From contig CAZTCX010000163.1 in NCBI GenBank assembly GCA_964612515.1, positions 1-8,216 on the forward strand: a DNA stretch of 8,216 nt. Reading direction: 5' to 3'. The position numbers and the translations under genes are program-made. The notes below the pieces were generated by a model that made no database searches, was not told the origin of the DNA, and worked only from the letters and a program-made list of their open reading frames with translations. This DNA is from SABY01 sp964612515. Its GTDB lineage: Bacteria; Bacteroidota; Bacteroidia; Bacteroidales; 4484-276. Below, one piece after another: positions 1-5,927 of this stretch. Positions within the stretch are counted from its first letter, which is position 1, and each line of letters opens with the position of its first letter.

Positions 1-43
1 ATGCGTCGTTCAGAAAACGCTCTTACCGCCCGACAGAAGTGCT

Positions 44-65
44 CCCCTCTCCAATTGGAGAGGGG
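44..65. repeat. 22-base perfect palindrome downstream of the acyl-CoA dehydrogenase gene
   Basis: The arms CCCCTCTCC (44-52) and GGAGAGGGG (57-65) flank AATT and pair perfectly. A G-rich tail (TCGGGGGTGAGG) follows on the plus strand. The site lies 44 bases past the stop of the minus-strand dehydrogenase gene, so it could form a hairpin in that transcript. There is no T-run after it in either direction, so an intrinsic terminator is not well supported. From memory, CCCCTC...GAGGGG followed by GGGGGTGAGG resembles a dispersed intergenic repeat in many Bacteroidota genomes; a single copy cannot prove that. Confidence 0.55.
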
Positions 66-109
66 TCGGGGGTGAGGTCTGAATAGCCGGAGATGAAGTT
101 TATTCCAAT

Positions 110-1891
110 CTAAAAATCATATTTATTGTCGTCGATTATTTTGGCGGCAATCCGGCGGCGCGCTTCCTTGGTATTGATGGGCGCCACGGCCGATAACCTT
201 TCCGCAATATTTACCAGCTTCTGCCGCTCTTCGCCTTCAGCAAAAGAGTTGATGGCATCCACTGCACTTTTACGGATGATGTCGGCGGCCTCATAAATAA
301 ACACATCCACCATATCCCGATAGATGGCCGTAGCTTCAGCGCCACGGAGGCTTTCGAGTTTCTCGAGACGCAGCAATGCCGATTCGGCAGCATATACCTG
401 CATGATGATGTCGGAAACATTGAAAAGTATCTCCTGCTCCGAGGTGAGGGTTCGCTTGAAGGTGTCGGAAACTACGCCCAGCAATAGCAACGCAGTCTTT
501 TTGAAATTGCTTACGTAAAAATGTTTCTCCCCGTAATAACCCTGCGGTGTCTTTTCGCCAACGGGCTTCTCAAACTCTTCCAGGATTTGATGTGAATATT
601 TTGGTATATCAAAGCCTTCTTTTAGCGCTTTTTTGATGGTGGTATCCACCACAAGCATCCTGTTAATCTCGTTGGTGCCTTCGAAGATGCGGTTGATGCG
701 TGAATCGCGATAAGCGCGGTCAATAGGCGTTTCGCTCGAGAAGCCCATGCCGCCAAAAATCTGAACCGCTTCGTCCACAATATAACTGAGTGCCTCTGAC
801 CCAAAAACTTTAAGGAAAGCGGCCTCGATGGCATATTGTGCAATACCTTCGATGGTAGCTTCGCCCTTGGGGTGTCCTTGTTCGAGGAGCTGATCGATGG
901 TGTCGTCGATATTGGCGGCCACGCGATACACCGATGCTTCGGTAACCCAGGTCTTGATGACCTGCTCAGCCAACTTATGTTGGATGGCTCCAAAAGAAGC
1001 GATGGCAGTATTGAACTGCTTACGCTCGTTGGCGTAATTCACCGACTGGGTGATGGCGCGTTTGGCAGCGCCCAGCACGGTGCCACCCAGCTTGATGCGG
1101 CCCATGTGCAGAATGTTGAGCGCAATGCGAAAACCCTGGCCACGCTTGCCCAGAAGATTTTCGACCGGCACTTTGCAGTCGTTAAAAAATATCTGAACGG
1201 TAGAGGAGCCTTTGATGCCCATCTTTTTTTCTTCGGGGTTGAATTTGATGCCCGGGAAGTTGCGCTCCACGATGAAAGCACTCAGCACGCGGTCGTTGTC
1301 GATCTTGGCAAACACCGTCATCACATCGGCAAAACCGCCGTTGGTGATCCACATTTTCTGTCCGTTGAGGATGTAATGTTTACCATCTTCGGTAAGCACT
1401 GCCTGCGTTTTTGCACTGTTGGCATCGGAGCCGGCGCCGGGTTCGGTGAGGCAGTAGGCCGAGGTAAGTTCGCCGGTAGCCAGCCGGGGGATGTATTTTT
1501 GCTTTTGCTCCTCGTTGCCATAATACACGATGGGCAGCGTGCCTATGCCGGTGTGCGCACTGTAGGCAACCGAAAATGAGTAGCCGGCGCCCATGTATTC
1601 GCTGGCAAGCATGGAGGTAACAAAATTTTGGTCGAAACCTTCGTATTGCTCCGGCACCGAAATGCCCAGCAGCCCCAGCTCACCCGACTTCTGCAGCAGC
1701 CAGCGCATCAGCCCTTCTTCCTGCGCGTCGATGCGGTCGAGGTTGGGATAAACCTCCTGCTCCAGAAAGTCGGAACAGGTTCCGGCAATCATCAACTGCT
1801 CCTCGGTAAATTCTTCAGGGATGAAAATATCCGCTGCTTTGGTCTCTTTGATCAGAAACTCGCCACCTTTTAAGATGTTTTCTTTAGCCAT
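110..1891 (-). CDS. acyl-CoA dehydrogenase, long (VLCAD-like) bacterial form
   Basis: This is a 593-residue FAD-dependent acyl-CoA dehydrogenase, which oxidises acyl-CoA to trans-2-enoyl-CoA in the first step of fatty-acid beta-oxidation in the cytoplasm and passes electrons to electron-transfer flavoprotein. Family signature 1 is seen at about residues 146-155 (YCLTEPGAGSD), followed by NGQKMWITNGG (176-186). Signature 2 spans about 377-410 (QIFGGMGF, RDSRINRIFEGTNEI). E404 in FEGTNE is in the position of the catalytic base of the short/medium/very-long-chain enzymes. About 170 residues after the core form the extra helical C-terminal extension of the long forms. The ATG at 1891 gives MAKENILKGGEF, with no Shine-Dalgarno but a good Bacteroidota promoter upstream. 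Chain-length preference cannot be read from the sequence. The opposite-strand reading frames within it are shadows. Confidence 0.96.
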   Translation of the reverse strand: MAKENILKGGEFLIKETKAADIFIPEEFTEEQLMIAGTCSDFLEQEVYPNLDRIDAQEEGLMRWLLQKSGELGLLGISVPEQYEGFDQNFVTSMLASEYMGAGYSFSVAYSAHTGIGTLPIVYYGNEEQKQKYIPRLATGELTSAYCLTEPGAGSDANSAKTQAVLTEDGKHYILNGQKMWITNGGFADVMTVFAKIDNDRVLSAFIVERNFPGIKFNPEEKKMGIKGSSTVQIFFNDCKVPVENLLGKRGQGFRIALNILHMGRIKLGGTVLGAAKRAITQSVNYANERKQFNTAIASFGAIQHKLAEQVIKTWVTEASVYRVAANIDDTIDQLLEQGHPKGEATIEGIAQYAIEAAFLKVFGSEALSYIVDEAVQIFGGMGFSSETPIDRAYRDSRINRIFEGTNEINRMLVVDTTIKKALKEGFDIPKYSHQILEEFEKPVGEKTPQGYYGEKHFYVSNFKKTALLLLGVVSDTFKRTLTSEQEILFNVSDIIMQVYAAESALLRLEKLESLRGAEATAIYRDMVDVFIYEAADIIRKSAVDAINSFAEGEERQKLVNIAERLSAVAPINTKEARRRIAAKIIDDNKYDF

Positions 1892-1979
1892 TATCTATCA
1901 TTTTTTAAAAATCATTACAAAATTCCATCTTCTGACGGGCTTTGCTTTCGCAAAATAGCACCATCACACATAAAGCGCG

Positions 1980-2010
1980 CAAAGATAACATTGTGGCTTT
2001 ATTTAGCAAC
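1980..2010 (-). promoter_or_regulatory. Bacteroidota-type promoter for the acyl-CoA dehydrogenase gene
   Basis: Read on the minus strand, GTTG (2010-2007) is followed after 19 bases by TATCTTTG (1987-1980). This matches the known Bacteroidota primary-sigma consensus TTTG/TTG, N19-20, TAnnTTTG. Transcription would start near 1970-1975 and leave an AT-rich leader of about 80 bases before the ATG at 1891. The motif and spacing are seen directly; promoter activity is inferred. Confidence 0.72.
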
Positions 2011-2209
2011 ATCGCCGGCATGGGTGCAATGACGTGGCAGGGGGAAGAAGCCATTCAGCGAAAGCTGTACGGACGGTGACCACAAGCATTCGGTACTTTC
2101 AGCCACCGTTTTTAAGGAAGGTTTTGTAAATTGATTAGATGAAAATCATGGCGTTGGTTCGCCGGGCAAAACAGTCAAACTCTTCCTACCATAAAAGACT
2201 TAACAAATT
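2011..2209. other. intergenic stretch between the divergent promoter and the toxin array
   Basis: I see no convincing gene here. A short frame ending near 2079 (GAMTWQGEEAIQRKLYGR) runs over the minus-strand promoter and looks like chance. A weak inverted pair, ACGGTG near 2075 and CACCGT near 2105, is followed by five Ts and could be a poor plus-strand terminator. An open frame runs into the pre-toxin repeat from about 2145 but has no start codon. No clear plus-strand promoter for the array was found. Confidence 0.4.
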
Positions 2210-2399
2210 TCTCAGGATTTGTATCTTTGCTGGGTGGTTCAGCAATGATGAAAGACGGAGCAAATATGGGCATTGGAGCTAAAGTAGCTGTAAGCACCGC
2301 CATTGGCGGCACTGCGGAAGTTTTGGGCGGCGGCAAGTTTACCAACGGCGCCGTTACCGGGGCTTACGTGATGATGTTTAATCATTTGGCTCAGCATGG
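2210..2399 (+). repeat. pre-toxin repeat copy A (full-length unit)
   Basis: This copy has two parts. The left part (2210-2304, encoding GFVSLLGGSAMMK...KVAVSTAIGG) matches copies D and E. The core (2305-2399) starts GGCGGCAC and encodes GGTAEVLGGGKF and MMFNHLAQHGG. The core is clearly more diverged from B, C and D than those are from one another (KFTNGAVTGAYVMMFNH against KFANGAITGAFVGLFNH). It represents the conserved end of an Rhs shell just before the variable toxin tip. Confidence 0.8.
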
Positions 2400-3210
2400 A
2401 GGTGGTAATGAACCTCCAGGTAAGGGTGCTAATTCGAGTGGTAGCAGACCTGATGAGGATGGTTTGTTGACGCATGGAGAAGCTGATGGTTGGTATAAAT
2501 GGGGGAAAGGAGACCCACTATATGTTGACTTAGATAAATTGGATTTCAGTACTGTAAATATGTCTCGTTTCGACAATCCTGAGTTTTTTATTGAAGGACA
2601 TCCTGGTGTGTATGTCAGATTTGAAACGAGTGACTATGTTAACCGAAATCAGGCACTTGTATATGGTACTATTGGTATTGTGAAAATTGGAGATAATACT
2701 ATAATGGCAATGCCTGACATTTATAATTTTGATTTAAAGTTACAAAACGGTACGTTTATGCGGGATGCTGCTACCGTTTTAGGCCAGTCTTATGCAGGTT
2801 GGGAACTCCATTTCCCATATATTTTAGGGGCACAACTACAATACCATAATACTATGAAATATCTTAAATTTATAATCTTAATTATTCTGCTTGGTTGCAA
2901 TACTCCAAAAGACAATTCCTATTATAGTGGTAAACTCGAAAAAATATTAAACATTGATATTTCTGATGATTTTGTGTTAATCGAACATAATTCAGATTTT
3001 GCTATTGGAGATTACAATGAACGATTTAAAATAAAACTATCCGAAAATAATTTTGAAATAGCACTAAATTCGATTGACTCGTCAGAATTAAAAAAAATAA
3101 ACAATATGAATTTGTATTATTTTAATGCTAATAATGCAAAAGGAGATTTTATCTCAATTATTCTTAACCCGGCAGAATATACAATTCAATATAGTTTCAA
3201 TAGTGAGTAA
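2245..3210 (+). CDS. cassette A: orphan Rhs-type toxin C-terminal domain, now fused in frame to its lipoprotein neighbour
   Basis: The open frame starts at the first ATG (2245; a TTG at 2227 and further open codons lie upstream) and runs to 3210. It encodes the pre-toxin segment (GIGAKVAVSTAIGGTAEVL..., to about 2400), a G/N/S-rich linker, then a variable domain from about 2452 beginning DEDGLLTHGEADGWYKWGKG and continuing PLYVDLDKLDF. I recall similar tails on Bacteroidota Rhs proteins but cannot name the family or activity. The DxDGxLTxxE segment looks like a partial EF-hand loop. After WELHF (about 2814) the current frame reads into the lipoprotein. In the alternative frame the sequence reads IYFRGTTTIP and stops at TAA 2847-2849, four bases before the lipoprotein ATG. 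The natural toxin therefore probably ended at 2849, and one base was lost near 2811-2816. The shift may be a real mutation or a sequencing error. Confidence 0.75.
   Translation: MMKDGANMGIGAKVAVSTAIGGTAEVLGGGKFTNGAVTGAYVMMFNHLAQHGGGNEPPGKGANSSGSRPDEDGLLTHGEADGWYKWGKGDPLYVDLDKLDFSTVNMSRFDNPEFFIEGHPGVYVRFETSDYVNRNQALVYGTIGIVKIGDNTIMAMPDIYNFDLKLQNGTFMRDAATVLGQSYAGWELHFPYILGAQLQYHNTMKYLKFIILIILLGCNTPKDNSYYSGKLEKILNIDISDDFVLIEHNSDFAIGDYNERFKIKLSENNFEIALNSIDSSELKKINNMNLYYFNANNAKGDFISIILNPAEYTIQYSFNSE
2854..3210 (+). CDS. cassette A: candidate immunity lipoprotein
   Basis: Starting at ATG 2854, this encodes 118 residues with a classic lipoprotein signal: MKYLKF, then a hydrophobic stretch and lipobox LLGC with the lipidated cysteine at residue 15. 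The mature part is small, acidic and AT-rich in codon use, and I do not recognise it. It directly follows the toxin domain, the usual place of an immunity gene, and its ATG lies four bases after the TAA seen in the alternative toxin frame. I infer that it is the cognate immunity protein, anchored in the envelope. In the present sequence it is also in frame with the toxin, so it may be made both from its own start and as part of a fusion that would bury its signal peptide. Confidence 0.72.
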   Translation: MKYLKFIILIILLGCNTPKDNSYYSGKLEKILNIDISDDFVLIEHNSDFAIGDYNERFKIKLSENNFEIALNSIDSSELKKINNMNLYYFNANNAKGDFISIILNPAEYTIQYSFNSE

Positions 3211-3280
3211 AGCATTGACTTAAAAAAAGCATTTTATGAGCATTTTCTTTGAAAATTAATATTCAAGCATAAAATATTTT

Positions 3281-4096
3281 ATGATAACAATTGAGTGGAA
3301 AAGAAAACAAGCCACTGAATTTGAACCTATTCCACTTTTAATTGCTAGTGAACGAGTAGGTTTTGCAGTAGCACAGGGGATGAAATACTCCAATGGCTTA
3401 GCTTCCAGGTCTATGGGCTCGCTATCGGGCGCATACAGCCAGGGTGCTTCACCCGAGCTACAAATGCTAATAGCAGCAGGGGTAGGCGGCACCGCCGAAG
3501 CCCTTGGCGGCGGGAAATTCGCTAACGGCGCAATAACCGGTGCCTTTGTGGGTTTGTTTAACCATGCGAGGCATCAGGGAAATGTCCAGAGTAATACTGC
3601 TGAAGATGGAGGTGTTGTATTTGTTGATTTTACTACTGTACCCAAAGGAATTAATAAATCTGAATTCATGGCTTCACTTCAAGCAAGACTAATAGAAAAT
3701 GGTTGCAGCGAAAACCTCAATGTGATGGAATATAGTTTTTGGGAAGACATTAAAGCCAGTTTGAATGGTACACCAACGGCAACCTTGCATATTAGAAACT
3801 TTGCGAGTGGTGATAATATTGATCCAAAAACAGGTGGTTTTGCTGGCCTTTTGTCAAATGAGGCCTGGGTTTATCCCGGTCTTTCACGATATGATGGTAA
3901 TAATTCATCTGTCCCAACATGGAAATACGTTAATGCTTCAATACATGAATTAGGTCATGCAATTTGGGGGTTTGGTCATGATATAAATGGTTATACTAAT
4001 TTTCCTGATGGAATCATGGATTATAGAGGAGTAAGGATAAAGGGTGCAAACTTCAGCCCTGCAGAACAAAAACAAATATTAAATAGCGGATGGTAA
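3281..4096 (+). CDS. cassette B: orphan Rhs-type toxin tip with metzincin-like zinc metalloprotease domain
   Basis: This 271-residue protein begins at ATG 3281. Residues 1-40 look unlike the rest. About 40-100 are Rhs pre-toxin (SRSMGSLSGAYSQG..., then GGTAEALGGGKF and VGLFNHARHQG). From about 110 a unique domain follows. It carries a zinc-protease motif at 222-234, HELGHAIWGFGHD, with H222, E223, H226 and a third His at 233, then a Met-turn-like GIMDYRG with M246, and ends FSPAEQKQILNSGW. This is the metzincin arrangement (HExxHxxGxxH plus Met-turn), except that one extra residue (W229) lies between the second and third His. I infer a peptidase effector, possibly inactive or of a variant family. 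Its stop (TAA 4094-4096) shares a base with the next gene's start (TAATG), implying translational coupling. No signal peptide or secretion domain is present, as expected for a tip cut from a larger shell. Confidence 0.82.
   Translation: MITIEWKRKQATEFEPIPLLIASERVGFAVAQGMKYSNGLASRSMGSLSGAYSQGASPELQMLIAAGVGGTAEALGGGKFANGAITGAFVGLFNHARHQGNVQSNTAEDGGVVFVDFTTVPKGINKSEFMASLQARLIENGCSENLNVMEYSFWEDIKASLNGTPTATLHIRNFASGDNIDPKTGGFAGLLSNEAWVYPGLSRYDGNNSSVPTWKYVNASIHELGHAIWGFGHDINGYTNFPDGIMDYRGVRIKGANFSPAEQKQILNSGW
3485..3579 (+). repeat. pre-toxin repeat copy B (core only)
   Basis: This 95-base core starts at GGCGGCACCGCC. By hand alignment it differs from copy C at about six positions, all but possibly the last synonymous, and about 53 bases near its 3' half are identical. 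Left of GGCGGC the sequence does not match copies A, D or E. It ends at the codons for HARHQG, after which the toxin sequences are unrelated. Confidence 0.85.
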
Positions 4097-4830
4097 TGAA
4101 AAATTATGCAAAATATTTAATTGGTATCGGAATAATAACAATAACCATTTTCGTCTGGTATAGCCAATATTCCGATTTGAATACGATTGATTATCAAATA
4201 TTCAAATATGAGCGTGGATATTTTTGTAATAAAATAATAAAAAAGGTTCCTAAATATTACAGACAAAGCTACGAGAAGAATGTAGTTGAGAAGGGAAAAC
4301 TTTATAAAATTACGTATGTAAGGGAAAAATGGAGTTCCGTTCAGTACTTCTATTATTACATTGAATTTATAAACCAACCACATGCTGGCCTATTGAGTGC
4401 TCCACCGCACTATAGGTTTAGGTCGAACAGCAGCGTTATGATGGAAAATTACATGTCGTACATTGTAGATATCGAGCTTTTTAACATGTACACTAAAGCA
4501 ATAGGTCTCACTTCTGTAGAAGAAAAAATCAATCATTACATCAGGTTTCTCGAAAGACGGGATGATTCAATAAAAAGTATTTACCCTATCAAGAACAAAA
4601 ACGATTTGGAAAAGGTATCAAGAGTTTTTCCAATGAATACGTTTAACCCAGAAGGTCCTCCATTGGACATAAACAAAATAGAATTGGATACGACCAGCAA
4701 CTTTACAAGATACTATTGGATTTCATATGCCGGATTATATAAATACTCATTTACAATAAATAAGCAAGGTGAGTTACAGGTTGAGTCCAAGAGAATCGGA
4801 TTTGTTGGGAATGAGGCAATTTTCATGTAA
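4096..4830 (+). CDS. cassette B: candidate immunity protein, N-terminal membrane anchor
   Basis: The preferred start is ATG 4096, overlapping the protease stop as TAATG; an in-frame ATG at 4090 adds two residues. The product is 244 residues: MKNYAKYL, one hydrophobic segment (about 8-22, LIGIGIITITIFVWY), then a long tyrosine-rich, mildly basic soluble part with no motif I recognise. One N-terminal membrane segment with positive residues before it predicts an inner-membrane protein with its body in the periplasm, or an uncleaved signal. I infer that it protects against the metalloprotease tip, either by binding it or by acting as a decoy. It is longer than most immunity proteins, so another envelope role is possible. 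Low GC matches the other cassettes and contrasts with the flanking genes. Confidence 0.72.
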   Translation: MKNYAKYLIGIGIITITIFVWYSQYSDLNTIDYQIFKYERGYFCNKIIKKVPKYYRQSYEKNVVEKGKLYKITYVREKWSSVQYFYYYIEFINQPHAGLLSAPPHYRFRSNSSVMMENYMSYIVDIELFNMYTKAIGLTSVEEKINHYIRFLERRDDSIKSIYPIKNKNDLEKVSRVFPMNTFNPEGPPLDINKIELDTTSNFTRYYWISYAGLYKYSFTINKQGELQVESKRIGFVGNEAIFM

Positions 4831-4861
4831 TTTTGCTCTTAATTTATTACCTTTTTCAAAA

Positions 4862-5389
4862 ATGGGTGAAGTAAACACACTAATATTTGGTGCCGCCATC
4901 GGCGGCACCGCCGAAGCCCTTGGTGGAGGTAAATTTGCCAACGGCGCAATAACCGGTGCCTTTGTGGGTTTGTTTAACCATGCGAGGCATCAAGGGCAAA
5001 ACCAAAATGAAAACAATACTCAAAAAGTAGATTTAACCAACCAATATACCGCCATACCAGATCTAATTGATAAAATGGAAATAATTAATAATGAAAATTT
5101 ATCTGGCGACATCAATGAAATAATAGACCTCGATAAAATTGAATTTGGAAAACATGAAAGATATAAAGTATTCACCTATCATTATGATTATCACTATTTG
5201 AATGTTACTTTAGTAAATCCTATTTTTAAACCAGATCAGGGATATTATTATCGTGTAAGCTATCGTGATTATTCCACTTTTGGGCGTTCCAGTTTTGGAC
5301 AAATTGATATTTCAGGTGATTATTCGATTATCTCAATTAAAATATTTAATGAACAGCAATACAATGAGATCTATGATAAGATATTTTAG
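4862..5389 (+). CDS. cassette C: orphan Rhs-type toxin tip, unrecognised tyrosine-rich domain
   Basis: I chose ATG 4862 because it opens straight into the pre-toxin segment (MGEVNTLIFGAAIGGTAEAL) in the gap after the previous gene. A GTG at 4769 in the same frame lies inside that gene. The product is 175 residues: pre-toxin 1-45, a Q/N-rich linker, and a domain of about 125 residues with DINEIIDLDKIEFGKHERY, YHYDYHYLNVTLVNP and YYYRVSYRDYSTFG. It has many Tyr and Asp but no HExxH, HNH or other catalytic signature I can identify. A toxin role is inferred only from the pre-toxin leader and the lipoprotein gene overlapping its end. The stop TAG is at 5387-5389. Confidence 0.75.
   Translation: MGEVNTLIFGAAIGGTAEALGGGKFANGAITGAFVGLFNHARHQGQNQNENNTQKVDLTNQYTAIPDLIDKMEIINNENLSGDINEIIDLDKIEFGKHERYKVFTYHYDYHYLNVTLVNPIFKPDQGYYYRVSYRDYSTFGRSSFGQIDISGDYSIISIKIFNEQQYNEIYDKIF
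4889..4909 (+). other. GC-rich hairpin at the start of pre-toxin core C
   Basis: GGTGCCGCC (4889-4897), ATC, GGCGGCACC (4901-4909) forms a perfect 9-base-pair stem with a three-base loop. It sits 27 bases after the ATG of the cassette C toxin and exactly at the left edge of the shared repeat core. Copies A and D form shorter stems at the same place. It could impede translation of the orphan tip or mark a recombination point; both are inference. Confidence 0.5.
4901..4995 (+). repeat. pre-toxin repeat copy C (core only)
   Basis: This 95-base core is nearly identical to copy B. The differences (GGTGGAGGT for GGCGGCGGG, TTT for TTC, GCC for GCT, CAA for CAG) leave the protein unchanged. Upstream of GGCGGC it shares only a short AIGG-coding segment with A and D. 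Confidence 0.85.
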
Positions 5390-5927
5390 ATTTTCCCTGT
5401 TGACCGTTTATTTGATAATGCTGCTATCATGTCATCACAGGGGGAATTCTCCGGCACAATCTGCCAAACCATTTTCGGCTGCCAAAGAGTACTATTCAAT
5501 AGAGGATGCTCAAGGGTGGAGTGAAGATCTGATTTTGGAAGAAAATAATAAAAACTTTATTGACAGTATGGATTACTTCGGAGGATTTTTTTATTATAAA
5601 AGATCAGTCAACGGTACAATAGAATTTATATCAATAGAGTATTACGAATCGCTCTATGATACAATTTTTATCCCCAAAGAATACAATAAATGGTTCAGGA
5701 AGGGTTTCACACAGCACGTATTGCGGTTTGGCGAAAATAGGGATACATTGTTTTACTACACAGCATCTCTTTTTGGAAGTCAAACAAAAGTTTTTCAAAA
5801 AGGCAAGTACAACTATCAATACCTGTTTAATTTACTTTCTGACCATCAACGCATTTACTACAGAAACCATCAGGATTCATTATCCAAGATTTGGGGTAAT
5901 AACCTTGCACCGTTACCAGAGAAATGA
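5373..5927 (+). CDS. cassette C: candidate immunity lipoprotein
   Basis: The start at ATG 5373 gives MIRYFRFSLLTVYLIMLLSC, a typical lipoprotein signal with the lipobox Cys at residue 20; ATG 5364 in the same frame adds MRS. The product has 184 residues. The mature part is Tyr/Phe-rich (EYYSIEDAQGWSEDL, GGFFYYKR, DTLFYYTASLFGS) and matches no family I can name. The 5' end overlaps the toxin gene by 17 bases, and its TGA overlaps the ATG of the next cassette (ATGA, 5924-5927), so C and D are probably read as one transcript. Position and export signal suggest an envelope-anchored immunity protein for the cassette C toxin. Confidence 0.75.
   Translation: MIRYFRFSLLTVYLIMLLSCHHRGNSPAQSAKPFSAAKEYYSIEDAQGWSEDLILEENNKNFIDSMDYFGGFFYYKRSVNGTIEFISIEYYESLYDTIFIPKEYNKWFRKGFTQHVLRFGENRDTLFYYTASLFGSQTKVFQKGKYNYQYLFNLLSDHQRIYYRNHQDSLSKIWGNNLAPLPEK

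Noticed and set aside
836..1579. Long plus-strand open frame (247 codons) opposite the acyl-CoA dehydrogenase
   Set aside because: It lies wholly antisense to a gene with clear family signatures, and its translation resembles no protein I know; it follows from the GC-rich codon use of the real gene.
1960..2079. Short plus-strand frame ending in GAMTWQGEEAIQRKLYGR
   Set aside because: No homology I recognise, and it overlaps a strong minus-strand promoter; most likely chance.
3218..3255. Hairpin or terminator between cassettes A and B (two GCATTTT repeats)
   Set aside because: The repeats are direct, not inverted, and no stable stem with a T-run forms.
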